Positions 18,416-27,052 of a stretch of 64,000 nucleotides of DNA are shown piece after piece. The stretch's first letter is position 1. Every line of letters starts with the position of its first letter. A program made the translations under genes and the position numbers. Below the pieces are notes generated by a model, which was not told the DNA's origin, ran no database searches, and was given only the letters and a program-made list of their open reading frames with translations. Source of the stretch: an uncultured Bacteroidales bacterium (GTDB lineage Bacteria > Bacteroidota > Bacteroidia > Bacteroidales > Paludibacteraceae); NCBI GenBank assembly GCA_902766045.1, contig CACXCA010000058.1:1-64000 (forward strand), given 5' to 3'.

Positions 18416-18443
18416 GTAGAGACGCACGACCGTGCGTCTCTAC
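18416..18443. repeat. Dispersed 28-nt palindrome, copy 1
   Basis: GTAGAGACGCACGACCGTG and the following bases form a near-perfect palindrome. Related copies lie at 58900-58923, 60567-60594 and 61969-61995. It is REP-like: intergenic, self-complementary and dispersed. Confidence 0.85.
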
Positions 18444-18454
18444 AAAAAAAACGA

Positions 18455-18484
18455 GGGTGTACCAAAATGAATTTTGATACACCC
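18455..18484 (-). terminator. Terminator downstream of ackA
   Basis: GGGTGTACCAAAAT (18455-18468) pairs with 18471-18484 with a single mismatch. A nearly identical hairpin occurs at 42223-42257. Confidence 0.75.
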
Positions 18485-18532
18485 CCAAGGTTATCTATAC
18501 CAATCCATTTTAGCGGACTGTACTATTTGCTA

Positions 18533-19735
18533 TTATTTCTTAGATACCAACTCTAATGTATCAGAAGCAATTGTATATTCCTCATCGGTAGGAACAACAA
18601 TTACCGTTACTTTAGAATCCTTCGCGCTGATGACTTTCTCCTCACCATGTACGCTATCATTAATAGCCTTGTCTAACTTGATACCGAAGAACTCCATATT
18701 GCTTAGAACACCTTCACGTACCACTTCAACGTTCTCTCCGATACCGCCAGTGAAGACAATGATATCCACGCCACCCAAAGCAGCCATATAGGCACCTACA
18801 TACTTCTTAATACGATAGATAACCATATCCAATGCTAATTTAGCACGATCGTTACCCTTTGCAATGGCAGCACGAATCTCACGCATATCAGAAGAGACAC
18901 CAGAGATACCCAACATACCACTCTGCTTATTCAAGATATCTGATACCTTCTTTGCATTATATCCCTCTGTCTCCATCAGATAGGTGATAGCTCCTGTATC
19001 AATATCACCCGAACGAGTACCCATCATTAATCCTTCCAACGGTGTCATACCCATGGAAGTATCAAATGACTTACCATCTTTGATAGCAGTTACCGAACTA
19101 CCATTACCGATGTGACAGGTAATCATGCGAGTACCCTCTGGCTTAATGCCCAACACCTCAAACGCACGTTTTGATACATAACGATGACTAGTTCCGTGGA
19201 AACCATATCGACGAACTTTATCCTTCTCATACAATTCATACGGAATCGCATACAAGAAAGATTCCTTCGGCATGGTCTGATGGAATGCAGTATCAAACAC
19301 TGCAACTTGCGGACAATCAGGCAACAACTCCTCTACTGCCATGATACCCTTCAAGTTAGCTGGATTATGCAATGGACCCAATGGGAAACATGCACGGATC
19401 TGGTCTTTCACCACTTTATTGACAATACAGCTCTCTGTAAACTTATCACCTCCGTGAAGAATTCTATGACCTACAGCATCCACTTCATTCAAGGATTTGA
19501 TACAACCCTCTGTTGGATCTGTCAATACTTTAAAAATTAACTCAATACCATCAGAGTGATCTGGCATATCTTTTTCAATAACAGCCTTCTCACCATTCTT
19601 TTTGGTGAATTTGAGGAATGAACCAGGGATACCGATTTTCTCGACTCCACCCTGAGCCATCACCTCCTTAGTGCTCATATTGAACAACTTATACTTGATA
19701 GAAGAACTACCACAGTTGATTACTAATATCTTCAT
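18533..19735 (-). CDS. ackA: Acetate kinase
   Basis: This 400-aa enzyme interconverts acetyl phosphate + ADP with acetate + ATP, the last step of acetate fermentation. The ASKHA-fold signature INCGSSSIKYKLF is at residues 4-16, with HRILHGGDKF (about 91-100), VFDTAFHQTMP (about 145-155), GFHGTSHRYV (about 173-182), GTRSGDIDTG (about 240) and the adenine-binding FTGGIGEN (about 327-334). Length is typical for the family and all key motifs are present. It is the last gene of a pyrE > SRPBCC > pta > ackA run, 64 nt behind pta, and ends at a hairpin terminator. Confidence 0.98.
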   Translation of the reverse strand: MKILVINCGSSSIKYKLFNMSTKEVMAQGGVEKIGIPGSFLKFTKKNGEKAVIEKDMPDHSDGIELIFKVLTDPTEGCIKSLNEVDAVGHRILHGGDKFTESCIVNKVVKDQIRACFPLGPLHNPANLKGIMAVEELLPDCPQVAVFDTAFHQTMPKESFLYAIPYELYEKDKVRRYGFHGTSHRYVSKRAFEVLGIKPEGTRMITCHIGNGSSVTAIKDGKSFDTSMGMTPLEGLMMGTRSGDIDTGAITYLMETEGYNAKKVSDILNKQSGMLGISGVSSDMREIRAAIAKGNDRAKLALDMVIYRIKKYVGAYMAALGGVDIIVFTGGIGENVEVVREGVLSNMEFFGIKLDKAINDSVHGEEKVISAKDSKVTVIVVPTDEEYTIASDTLELVSKK

Positions 19736-19799
19736 TTTTCTATGTCATACCATCCATTCCTTATACACAAGGGACGAATGCATTAAATGATTAAATGAT

Positions 19800-20816
19800 T
19801 TAATTATTGCTTTTAGCTTCGATAGCCTGATTTACTGTGATTGCTACCATTTTAACAATGTCATCTACAGAGCAACCACGAGATAGGTCATTGATTGGAG
19901 CAGCTAAACCTTGCAACAACGGACCGATAGCCTCAGCACCAGCCAAACGTTGAACCAATTTGTAACCAATGTTACCAGCTTCCAACTCAGGGAATACCAA
20001 TACATTAGCAGTACCAGCCACTTCGCTATTAGGAGCTTTGCTCTTTGCTACAGAAGGAACGATTGCAGCATCTGCCTGCAACTCACCATCCAACTTCATA
20101 TCAGGAGCCATCTCTTTTGCAATTTTTGTAGCTTCGATCACCTTATCCACCATTTCGTGCTTAGCACTACCCTTTGTAGAGAAAGAAAGAATAGCCACAC
20201 GAGGATCTTCGAAACCGTAAATATTCTTAGCTGTCTGACCACTACATACAGCGATCTGAGCCAATTGTTCAGCATCAGGATTAGGTGTTGCAGCACAATC
20301 AGCAAACAACATCAAACCATTGTATCCGATAGATTTATCTTTAAAAATCATGATGAAACAACCAGAAACCACACCGATACCAGGTCTAGTCTTTACAATT
20401 TGGAAAGCAGGACGAAGCACATCTCCTGTGAAGTTTCTTGCACCAGCTACTTCTCCATCTGCATCACCATTCTTGATCATCAAGCAAGCCAAATACAAAG
20501 GATCTTTTACCTTTTCGATAGCTTGTTCCTCTGTCATACCTTTCTTCTGACGAAGCTTAAAGAGAAGGTCAGAATATGTCTTGCTATTAGGATTGTTAGC
20601 AGGGTCAATAATTGTTGCCTTTGAGATATTCTTCAAACCAAACTGAGAAGCCAATCCTTCTATTTCCTGTTTGTTGCCCAATAGAGTAATCTTAGCAATA
20701 CCCTGTTCAATAATTTGATCAGCGGCTTTCAACGTTCTCTCTTCTGTTCCTTCAGCAAGAACGATACGTTGAGGGTTAGCCTGAGCCCTTTTGATAACAC
20801 TTTCAATCAATTCCAT
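19800..20816 (-). CDS. pta: Phosphate acetyltransferase
   Basis: This 338-aa enzyme of the short PTA_PTB class (no N-terminal CobQ/DRTGG domain) converts acetyl-CoA + phosphate to acetyl phosphate + CoA. The start MELIESVIKRAQANPQRIVL and the motifs VAGARNFTGDVLRPAFQI, FADCAATPNPDAEQLA and VAGTANVLVFPELEAGNI are characteristic. It is paired with ackA downstream for ATP-yielding acetate formation. The SRPBCC gene lies 9 nt upstream in the same transcription direction. Confidence 0.97.
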   Translation of the reverse strand: MELIESVIKRAQANPQRIVLAEGTEERTLKAADQIIEQGIAKITLLGNKQEIEGLASQFGLKNISKATIIDPANNPNSKTYSDLLFKLRQKKGMTEEQAIEKVKDPLYLACLMIKNGDADGEVAGARNFTGDVLRPAFQIVKTRPGIGVVSGCFIMIFKDKSIGYNGLMLFADCAATPNPDAEQLAQIAVCSGQTAKNIYGFEDPRVAILSFSTKGSAKHEMVDKVIEATKIAKEMAPDMKLDGELQADAAIVPSVAKSKAPNSEVAGTANVLVFPELEAGNIGYKLVQRLAGAEAIGPLLQGLAAPINDLSRGCSVDDIVKMVAITVNQAIEAKSNN

Positions 20817-20825
20817 AGTGTATAT

Positions 20826-21257
20826 TTATATTTTATTTTGATAATTTTTATACGGTAAATTAGCCAAGGCATTCGCCAATTTATTCAGTATAGGCTGAAT
20901 CATCGGTTCCACCATCGATTTAACGATAAAATTTAGATCCGCCTTTATCGTAAGCTTAATGCGTGTGTCATTCTCTGCTACCTGTTTCAGCTGGATCCAG
21001 AAATCAAAACCAATCATTGATTGATCAGAAGTAAATTTAATCGTCTTATTCGGTTCACGATCGATAATTCTCACCCCCATATTTCCAATTGGATTAATAG
21101 AGAAATGGCAAGAATCACAATCATAGATAAGGTTTGAAACCTTATCCTGTGGAATTTTAGCCTTGATGTGTTCAACGTTTCGCATGTCAGACAAAACATT
21201 GAAAATCTCAAAATCATTGCACGCAGCCTTTGTTACTTCACTTTCAAATGTTGACAT
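20826..21257 (-). CDS. SRPBCC/START-like lipid-binding-fold protein
   Basis: This 143-aa protein has the polyketide-cyclase/START-like pattern of Bacteroidota: an N-terminal strand (FESEVTKAACNDFEIFNVLSD), a central beta region and a long C-terminal helix ending LANALANLPY. No catalytic residues can be named. The fold binds hydrophobic ligands in other proteins; nothing here identifies one. It lies between pyrE (22 nt upstream) and pta (9 nt downstream), in the same operon. Confidence 0.8.
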   Translation of the reverse strand: MSTFESEVTKAACNDFEIFNVLSDMRNVEHIKAKIPQDKVSNLIYDCDSCHFSINPIGNMGVRIIDREPNKTIKFTSDQSMIGFDFWIQLKQVAENDTRIKLTIKADLNFIVKSMVEPMIQPILNKLANALANLPYKNYQNKI

Positions 21258-21279
21258 CTTATCAGCTTATATGTAATTC

Positions 21280-21912
21280 TTATTTACCCCAAACTTCTGG
21301 AGCCTCTCTCCATTTTTTCAATGTCTCCATTTCAACCTCACCAATCTGCTTTGTGTCGAGCAGATGTTGAAGAACCGCATTGTAGTTCGATAATGTTGTT
21401 AGCTCAACATTTGCTTCAGCAAACTTCTCAGAAGCAACAGGGAAACCGTATGTGAAGATGGCAACCATACCCATCACTTCAGCACCCGCTTCACGAAGAG
21501 AAGCAACCGCCTTCAAACTACTACCTCCAGTAGAAATCAAATCCTCAATGACTACCACCTTTTGTCCGGCTTTCAAATCACCTTCAATCAAGTTACCCAT
21601 TCCGTGATCCTTTGGAGCAGAACGAACATAGATAAATGGTTTCCCAAGTAAATCAGCGACTAAAGCACCCTGTGCGATAGCACCTGTAGCCACACCGGCT
21701 ATTACATCTACACCCGCATATTTCGCACGTACAATATTGGCCAATTCTTCTTTGATCAACGAACGAATTTCAGGATAAGACAAAGTTTTACGATTATCAC
21801 AATAAATAGGTGATTTCCACCCAGATGCCCATGTAAAAGGATTCTTTGGTTGAACCTTTACAGCATGAATGCCGAGCAATTTCTCAGCCACTTTGTTTTC
21901 TACTTGGCTCAT
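21280..21912 (-). CDS. pyrE: Orotate phosphoribosyltransferase
   Basis: This 210-aa enzyme makes orotidine 5'-phosphate from orotate and PRPP in pyrimidine synthesis. It has the OPRT N-terminal pattern (AVKVQPKNPFTWASGWKSPI and YCDNRKTLSYPE), the substrate-side motif GVATGAIAQGAL, and the PRPP loop VVVIEDLISTGGSSL (about residues 119-133). Length is normal. It is the first gene of the operon, with a -7 box at 21984-21991. Confidence 0.97.
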   Translation of the reverse strand: MSQVENKVAEKLLGIHAVKVQPKNPFTWASGWKSPIYCDNRKTLSYPEIRSLIKEELANIVRAKYAGVDVIAGVATGAIAQGALVADLLGKPFIYVRSAPKDHGMGNLIEGDLKAGQKVVVIEDLISTGGSSLKAVASLREAGAEVMGMVAIFTYGFPVASEKFAEANVELTTLSNYNAVLQHLLDTKQIGEVEMETLKKWREAPEVWGK

Positions 21913-21983
21913 AATTCCTAACTAAGTTTAATTTATCTTTCGTTTCTAAAATGTCATCTTTGCATATAACACCGAAGTTGCAA

Positions 21984-21991
21984 CAAAGTTA
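21984..21991 (-). promoter_or_regulatory. -7 box of the pyrE operon
   Basis: TAACTTTG on the minus strand, 71 nt before the pyrE start. The -33 partner is not clear. Confidence 0.45.
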
Positions 21992-22028
21992 GTAGAAATT
22001 TATCACTTTATTATAGGTTTAAGCAAAA

Positions 22029-22064
22029 AAATGGGACTATTCTTTTTTTTGAACAGCCCCATTT
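22029..22064 (-). terminator. Terminator downstream of the GH5 gene
   Basis: AAATGGGACTATTC (22029-22042) pairs with 22051-22064 around a T8 loop, with two weak pairs. It sits 40 nt after the GH5 stop. Confidence 0.65.
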
Positions 22065-22103
22065 AATACTCCTTATGAATTTAAAGAAAATCCAAACACT
22101 TTT

Positions 22104-23252
22104 TTATTTCCTTGTCAAGATAGCAGGTAATTCATTGGCAGAGCCATCCTCTTTTTTCACAACAGGGAAATCTCCTTTATAGCACCAGTGTGCATTTGCT
22201 ATGTTATGTTTACGGAATATCGTTACAATATCATCATACCATCTTAGACGGATCTCCTTGTCTATGTATCGAGGATAAGCGCCAAATTCACCACAATACA
22301 ATTGCAGACCTAAAGAATCTGCTAAATGAATAGCTGGTTCTAACTCATTCTCCAACGTCTCAATGTTCACAACAATATTATTTGTGCGCATCTGTGCACG
22401 TTGCTCCTCCGTCAAATCCTTGTAACTAGTCGTATCTTGCACAATCAAACCAGGATAATTCACTCCTCCTGTATAATATTTAGTACTCTCGCTCCATGGC
22501 GCACGATAATGTGTAATCAACAATGGAGAGTAGAAATGGAAGCTAAGTATCAAGTTCTTATCATTTTCTGGAACCGATAAATAGGCGAAAGAAGAAGGAA
22601 CCTGCCAATAGTTTGCTCCGATAACCAACATTCTGTTAGGCTCCTCTTTTCTTATTGTTTCTATGAATTTAGCTACAAATTTATTCCATACCTCAAATGA
22701 TGGTGCGTTCGGTTCATTCAATATTTCATAGGCTACACGCTCATTTGGATAAGCCTTCAATTCTTTTTGAAGATCCAACCAAATAGACAGGAATTTCTCC
22801 TGATCCTCTTTGTTTTCAAACAATGAATTAGGCTTGGCATTTTCGCTGTTAAAATGATAAGAGCGAAGAATATGAAGATCCACAATAATATTCAAATTAT
22901 TCTCCAAAGACCACTGAATAGCATTATGCAACAGTTTGAATCCACTTTCATCATGATTCATCTGTTCATCATACAACTGCTCCTCGTCAATTGGGAGACG
23001 AACATGATTGAATCCCATGGCAGCAATAGAGTCAAAATCTTTCTTGGTAATCATACTATCTCTCTCTGCACCTCTGAAAGGAGATTGTGATAACCAGTGA
23101 CTTACATTCACTCCATTACCTAAATTAAAAACTGTAACAGAAACAGAATCTGTTGTATTTTCCTCTGATTGATTGAGTTTTGCATTCTTATTGCATGATG
23201 CAAAACCTAATGCTGCAATCACAACAGCTGCTAAATAAAATTTTACCCTCAT
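22104..23252 (-). CDS. Glycoside hydrolase family 5 lipoprotein
   Basis: This 382-aa secreted or surface lipoprotein has signal peptide II with lipobox LGFASC (Cys20). The GH5 (beta/alpha)8 domain shows the substrate-side FNHVRLPIDE (about 81-90), the acid/base Glu180 in LNEP, and the probable nucleophile Glu322 in CGEFGAYP. An endo-beta-glycanase (cellulase, mannanase or xyloglucanase type) is expected; the specificity cannot be read from the sequence. The gene stands alone, with its own promoter (23289-23318) and terminator, not in a polysaccharide utilisation locus, as no SusC/SusD genes are present in the window. Confidence 0.92.
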   Translation of the reverse strand: MRVKFYLAAVVIAALGFASCNKNAKLNQSEENTTDSVSVTVFNLGNGVNVSHWLSQSPFRGAERDSMITKKDFDSIAAMGFNHVRLPIDEEQLYDEQMNHDESGFKLLHNAIQWSLENNLNIIVDLHILRSYHFNSENAKPNSLFENKEDQEKFLSIWLDLQKELKAYPNERVAYEILNEPNAPSFEVWNKFVAKFIETIRKEEPNRMLVIGANYWQVPSSFAYLSVPENDKNLILSFHFYSPLLITHYRAPWSESTKYYTGGVNYPGLIVQDTTSYKDLTEEQRAQMRTNNIVVNIETLENELEPAIHLADSLGLQLYCGEFGAYPRYIDKEIRLRWYDDIVTIFRKHNIANAHWCYKGDFPVVKKEDGSANELPAILTRK

Positions 23253-23288
23253 AAAATATAATTTTATACTTTATACTTTAAAATCTTA

Positions 23289-23318
23289 CAAAAATAACTT
23301 TATTTCCCGAAAAACAAA
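23289..23318 (-). promoter_or_regulatory. Promoter of the GH5 gene
   Basis: On the minus strand TTTG (23318-23315) and TATTTTTG (23296-23289) are 18 nt apart, 36 nt before the start codon. Confidence 0.6.
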
Positions 23319-23402
23319 ACGATTGCAGTAATATTTGACACAAAATACCCCTAAAAGGATGTTATCCATCAAACGAAATTTATAGAACCCATCTAAAACA
23401 AA

Positions 23403-23430
23403 AAAGCGTTACCCAAAAGGATAACGCTTT
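23403..23430 (-). terminator. Terminator of the rpmB-rpmG-DUF4295 operon
   Basis: AAAGCGTTACCC (23403-23414) pairs with 23419-23430 (one mismatch) around AAAA, 18 nt after the DUF4295 stop, with a T-rich exit on the minus strand. Confidence 0.75.
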
Positions 23431-23447
23431 ATATAATAAAGCTAAAA

Positions 23448-23600
23448 TTATTTAGCCAAATGTGCTTTTACATCATCGTTGTGAACGATCTTCTCATCAA
23501 AACAGTAAGCACCTGTCTTAGGAGACTTAACCATTTTAATAACCTTTGCATAAGAACGTCCCTCACCTTTTTGAAGGGATGCAACTGCTTTCTTTGCCAT
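23448..23600 (-). CDS. DUF4295 small basic protein of the ribosomal operon
   Basis: An ORF of 50 codons (ATG complementary to 23598-23600) starts MAKKAVASLQKGEGRSYAK and ends AHLAK. This is the DUF4295 family, a small basic protein found next to rpmB and rpmG throughout Bacteroidota. Position and composition suggest a ribosome-associated role, which is inferred only. It lies 26 nt downstream of rpmG. Confidence 0.9.
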   Translation of the reverse strand: MAKKAVASLQKGEGRSYAKVIKMVKSPKTGAYCFDEKIVHNDDVKAHLAK

Positions 23601-23626
23601 AATCTATTCTCTTTTAAAAGTTTAAA

Positions 23627-23815
23627 TTACTTAATTTCCTTGTGAATAGTGTATCTTTTCAAGATTGGGTTATACTTCTTCAATTCCAATCTATCTGGAG
23701 TATTTTTTCTATTCTTAGTTGTGACATAACGAGATGTTCCAGGCATACCACTATCTTTATGCTCGGTGCACTCCAAAATTACTTGCACACGATTTTCTTT
23801 TCCTTTTTTTCCCAT
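23627..23815 (-). CDS. rpmG: 50S ribosomal protein L33
   Basis: This 62-aa protein starts [20 protein letters not shown] and has the [20 protein letters not shown] core of bL33. Only one cysteine is present, so this is the zinc-free (C-) form. It sits between rpmB and DUF4295, the standard Bacteroidota order. Confidence 0.97.
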   Translation of the reverse strand: MGKKGKENRVQVILECTEHKDSGMPGTSRYVTTKNRKNTPDRLELKKYNPILKRYTIHKEIK

Positions 23816-23830
23816 TTTTCTAGTCCTCCA

Positions 23831-24064
23831 TTAAATGTTACCTTTCTTTGCTGCATCAATTAAAGCCGCATTAAGACCCTTTTTGTTAATTGTACGAAGC
23901 CCCTTAGCAGACAACTTCAAACTAATCCAACAATCCTGCTCTGGCCAATAAAACTTTTTAGTAAACAAATTAACATCAAATGTTCTCTTAGTTCTTCTTT
24001 TAGAGTGAGAAACATTATTTCCATTTAATGCTGTTTTACCAGTAATTGCACAAATTTTTGACAT
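23831..24064 (-). CDS. rpmB: 50S ribosomal protein L28
   Basis: This 77-aa bL28 protein has [20 protein letters not shown] at the start and the basic [14 protein letters not shown] motif. The paired CxxC zinc motifs are missing, so it is the C- form. It is the first gene of the rpmB-rpmG-DUF4295 operon, 15 nt before rpmG. The promoter box lies at 24230-24237, leaving a leader of about 165 nt that contains a small TTCGGAT/ATCCGAA hairpin near 24192-24213. That is possible room for autogenous control. Confidence 0.97.
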   Translation of the reverse strand: MSKICAITGKTALNGNNVSHSKRRTKRTFDVNLFTKKFYWPEQDCWISLKLSAKGLRTINKKGLNAALIDAAKKGNI

Positions 24065-24229
24065 CGCTGTATAAAATCTAAAAGTTATTACTCATAAAGC
24101 AAGGTTCCCATTTTTTCCTGATCTTCTTATCGAAGCAGCGTAACTATCAGAAAACTAACCAAATGTCACCTTTCCTTCCTAAAAAAATTAGTTTCGGATT
24201 CACCAATATCCGAATAAATTTCTGAGGTG

Positions 24230-24237
24230 CAAAATTA
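24230..24237 (-). promoter_or_regulatory. -7 box of the rpmB operon
   Basis: TAATTTTG on the minus strand, immediately downstream of the cinA-like stop codon. Confidence 0.45.
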
Positions 24238-24240
24238 CAA

Positions 24241-25494
24241 TCATTTTTTATTTTCTACAAATTCTTTTGCTAAAAAAATCGCTTCGACTGTCGCTTTTTC
24301 AATATTTTTTTCTCTCAAATTGCCCAACTGCAACTTCCTAGACGCTACTCGTTCTGCATCTGCAACTGCTATCCATACAGTTCCTACTGGCTTCTCTTTC
24401 GTTCCGCCGCCAGGACCCGCAATTCCTGATACTGATATCCCAATATCTGTTTTCAATAAACGTCTAACTCCCTTTGCCATCTGCTCTACTGTTTGCTGAC
24501 TAACCGCACCTACCGTATCCAATACCTCTTGTTCAACTCCCAATATAGCATGTTTTACCTCATTACAATAGGCAACCACCGACCCAATATAAAATGTGGA
24601 ACTTCCCGGATGCTTAGCTAAATACGAGGCAATGGTTCCTCCCGTACAACTTTCTGCCGTAGATATCGTTAATCCTTTTTCCTGCAATAGATTGGTCAAA
24701 ATCTTTTCTGGCGGAATATCTTCATCTGCTAAGATGTTATCACCCAATATAGCACGAATCTGTTCTACTTGCCTATCCATCTCTTTCTGCAGCTCCACCC
24801 GGTCGTCGGACTCCCCTGTCAACCGTAACTGTATATATCCCGACCGATGGGATAGCGCGACACGAATATTATCTGGCAAATGTGTTTTCCACTTCTCTAT
24901 CTGAACGGATAACGCAACAGCTCCTCTCTCACGAACTATAAGCGTTCTTCTCTCGATTATTGCCTGCTCCAGAAAATCTATCATCTTAGGAAGAACGTCA
25001 TTTTGCATAATACCTTCCAACTCATCCCGATAGCCAGGTAACCAAATCAGCACTTTATCCATTCGTTCAAACCATAAAACAGGCATGATACTCCCCTGAT
25101 TGAGGATCGGAGTACATATCTTTGGAAGCATAGCTTGTCTTTTGCACCACTCGGCTGGCACATCTGTACTGTTCTTCATGATTGAAAGCACATTCTCGTA
25201 AGTTGCTTCATGAAAAATCAACTCTGTACAGAAGATTTCACATAAACATCTTTTTATAAAGTCTCCTTCATCTATTCCAATCCTACCCGTTAATAAAACA
25301 GCGTCGGCTTGATTGAAGGCTGATGCAACAGATGATAAAATCTGAGATTTATTACTGGGTATTGTTGTGATTTGCTGGACTGCAAACCCCTTTTCACTCA
25401 AACATTTTCCTAACCAAGCCAAGTTGAAATTCTTATTGTTTCCAACCAGAATCTCATCGTCAATGGTTACTATCTCTATTCTATTTTTCATCAC
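24241..25494 (-). CDS. CinA-family protein with eroded N-terminal domain
   Basis: This 417-aa protein has the CinA two-domain layout. The C-terminal nicotinamide-nucleotide amidase (PncC) domain (about 255-415) is intact: TAESCTGGTIASYL, the GSVVAYCNEVK segment, GAVSQQTVEQMAKG and SGIAGPGGGTKEKPVGTVW. The N-terminal COG1058/MoCF domain is recognisable but altered. The usual GDELLxG is DDEILVG, and the conserved GGLGPTxDD reads GRIGIDEGD (about 95-103). Known role: NMN recycling and ADP-ribose pyrophosphatase activity in the NAD salvage pathway. Here only the amidase looks dependable. The gene borders the large iteron region. Confidence 0.88.
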   Translation of the reverse strand: MMKNRIEIVTIDDEILVGNNKNFNLAWLGKCLSEKGFAVQQITTIPSNKSQILSSVASAFNQADAVLLTGRIGIDEGDFIKRCLCEIFCTELIFHEATYENVLSIMKNSTDVPAEWCKRQAMLPKICTPILNQGSIMPVLWFERMDKVLIWLPGYRDELEGIMQNDVLPKMIDFLEQAIIERRTLIVRERGAVALSVQIEKWKTHLPDNIRVALSHRSGYIQLRLTGESDDRVELQKEMDRQVEQIRAILGDNILADEDIPPEKILTNLLQEKGLTISTAESCTGGTIASYLAKHPGSSTFYIGSVVAYCNEVKHAILGVEQEVLDTVGAVSQQTVEQMAKGVRRLLKTDIGISVSGIAGPGGGTKEKPVGTVWIAVADAERVASRKLQLGNLREKNIEKATVEAIFLAKEFVENKK

Positions 25495-25686
25495 GTTTTG
25501 TTTTCTTATTTTTTTATTGCAAATATATCACATATTACTATTGATTTTTCATTGCAATTTTATTTAAAAAAAATAAAATCAAAAATTTCTGCTTTTATTT
25601 TATGTATGTATTTTACATATATATTTTATTTCTTATTTTACAAACTTCTGAAATCCCTTTGTTTTTGCTGACTTTAGCTGTTTTTC

Positions 25687-27048
25687 TGCGGAAAGATTGT
25701 AAGATTAGTGCGGAACTTTTGATACCCTCAGTGCGGAAAGAATGAAACAACTATGTGGAAAAATTGTAGGCTTCTATTTCCTTAGAAAAATAACAATTTT
25801 TCCGCACCAATATTTATGTGACTGATAGTCAGTAATCTAATAAAACAGTGCGGAACTTTTGTTCTCTTTTTTATCTTTTAATCCACTCAAAAAGCCTCGA
25901 AAAGATTACATTTTTTCCGCATCGTTAACCTTTACTGACATCTCCTGTGCGGAACTTTTGTTCTCTTTTCATTTCGTCTATCTTACTTTTGTTTTATTGT
26001 AATTTTTTGATTTTCAGTGTACTATACTTATTGTTTACTTCTATTGCTTCTTCTTTTTCTTTATATTTGTCTTTCCAAGAAAGATAACAATTTTTCCGCA
26101 CCAATATTTATGTGACTGATAGTCAGTAATCTAATAAAACAGTGCGGAACTTTTGTTCTTTTTTTTATCTTTTAATCCTCTCAAAAAGCCTCGAAAAGAT
26201 TACATTTTTTCCGCATTGTTAACCTTTACTGACATCTCCTGTGCGGAACTTTTGTTCTCTTTTCACCCCGTCCATCTAACTCTTTATATTATTATAAATT
26301 TTTGATTTTCAATATCTTATAATTGTAGTTTTGTTTTTATTGCTTCTCCGTCTTCCTTATATTTGCTTTTCCAAGAAAGATAACAATTTTTCCGCACCAA
26401 TATTTATGTGACTGATAGTCAGTAGTCTAATAAAACAGTGCGGAACTTTTGTTCCTTTTTCATGCTTTTATCCCCTCAAAAAGATTACATTTTTTCCGCA
26501 CGAGCTGTCCATAGAAGGACTATTCTTCTATATTTTTACGCTATTGCGTTGATCTAGTCATAATAAAATATTGTAATGTATTAAAATACAGATGTTTACA
26601 ATTATGCTATTATTTTATCGTTTCAACTATCTTATCCGTACGATGGATATAAAACAGAACATTTTTTCCGCACTCCTTTTCCTGTTTTAAAAAAAAGAGA
26701 ACATTTCTTCCGCAGATATACTCTTACTATTTCAATGCGGAAAAATTGTTATCTTTTTTATATTCCTTCGCTTAAATCTTACAATCTTTCCGCACTTGCG
26801 ATTCAAAAGAGAACATTTCTTCCGCACATTCTTTTTATATGAATAAAAATTTTTTGTCCTTCTATATTTTATTTATCTATTTTTTTATTAATTTTATTTT
26901 CTATTTTGTATAATTTCATAACTTATTGAACTTCAATATTCTAAGTTAGATTTATAGACTATTTTGCGGAATAAATGAAAAGATATTGCGGAACTTTTGA
27001 AAAAAAAATGCGGATAAAATGATAGATTATTTCGGAAAGTTTGTTATC
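25687..27048. repeat. Array of 22 iterons, core TGCGGA, both orientations
   Basis: Plus-strand copies start at 25687, 25709, 25732, 25849, 25948, 26143, 26242, 26439, 26736, 26965, 26987 and 27009. Minus-strand copies (TCCGCA) end at 25806, 25921, 26100, 26215, 26396, 26500, 26672, 26714, 26794 and 26826. The consensus is TGCGGAAnnnnTGnnn; typical members are TGCGGAACTTTTGTTCTC, TGCGGAAAAATTGTT and TGCGGAAGAAATGTTCTC. Degenerate copies lie at 25754 and 27031. Spacing is irregular and orientations alternate in the middle, unlike simple direct-repeat iterons. Confidence 0.9.
25792..26500. repeat. Three tandem units of about 295 bp within the iteron array
   Basis: Units begin at 25792, 26086 and 26382; the third is cut short at about 26500. 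Each full unit carries four iterons in the order minus, plus, minus, plus. Each also has a conserved ACTGATAGTCAGT inverted repeat between the first two iterons and a pyrimidine-rich spacer. Units 1 and 2 differ at only a few positions in the iteron-bearing part, which indicates recent or homogenised duplication. Confidence 0.88.
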
Positions 27049-27052
27049 TTTG
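27045..27052 (+). promoter_or_regulatory. -7 box of the rep gene, adjoining the last iteron
   Basis: TATCTTTG is a perfect TAnnTTTG box 19 nt before the ATG at 27072. It overlaps the degenerate terminal iteron (27031-27048), so initiator bound there would block its own promoter. No convincing -33 box is seen. Confidence 0.55.

Larger units (their letters stand above)
18224..18532. other. 309-bp intergenic region between the BspA-like gene and ackA
   Basis: An AT-rich stretch (18260-18410) would hold the upstream control of the BspA-like gene; no confident TAnnTTTG box with a partner was found. It also contains one copy of a dispersed palindrome (18416-18443) and the ackA-side terminator (18455-18484). 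No ORF or RNA gene was recognised. Confidence 0.5.

Noticed and set aside
25687-27048. Possible CRISPR array
   Set aside because: Repeats are short, in both orientations and irregularly spaced, with homologous rather than unique spacers, and no cas genes are present. Iterons fit much better.
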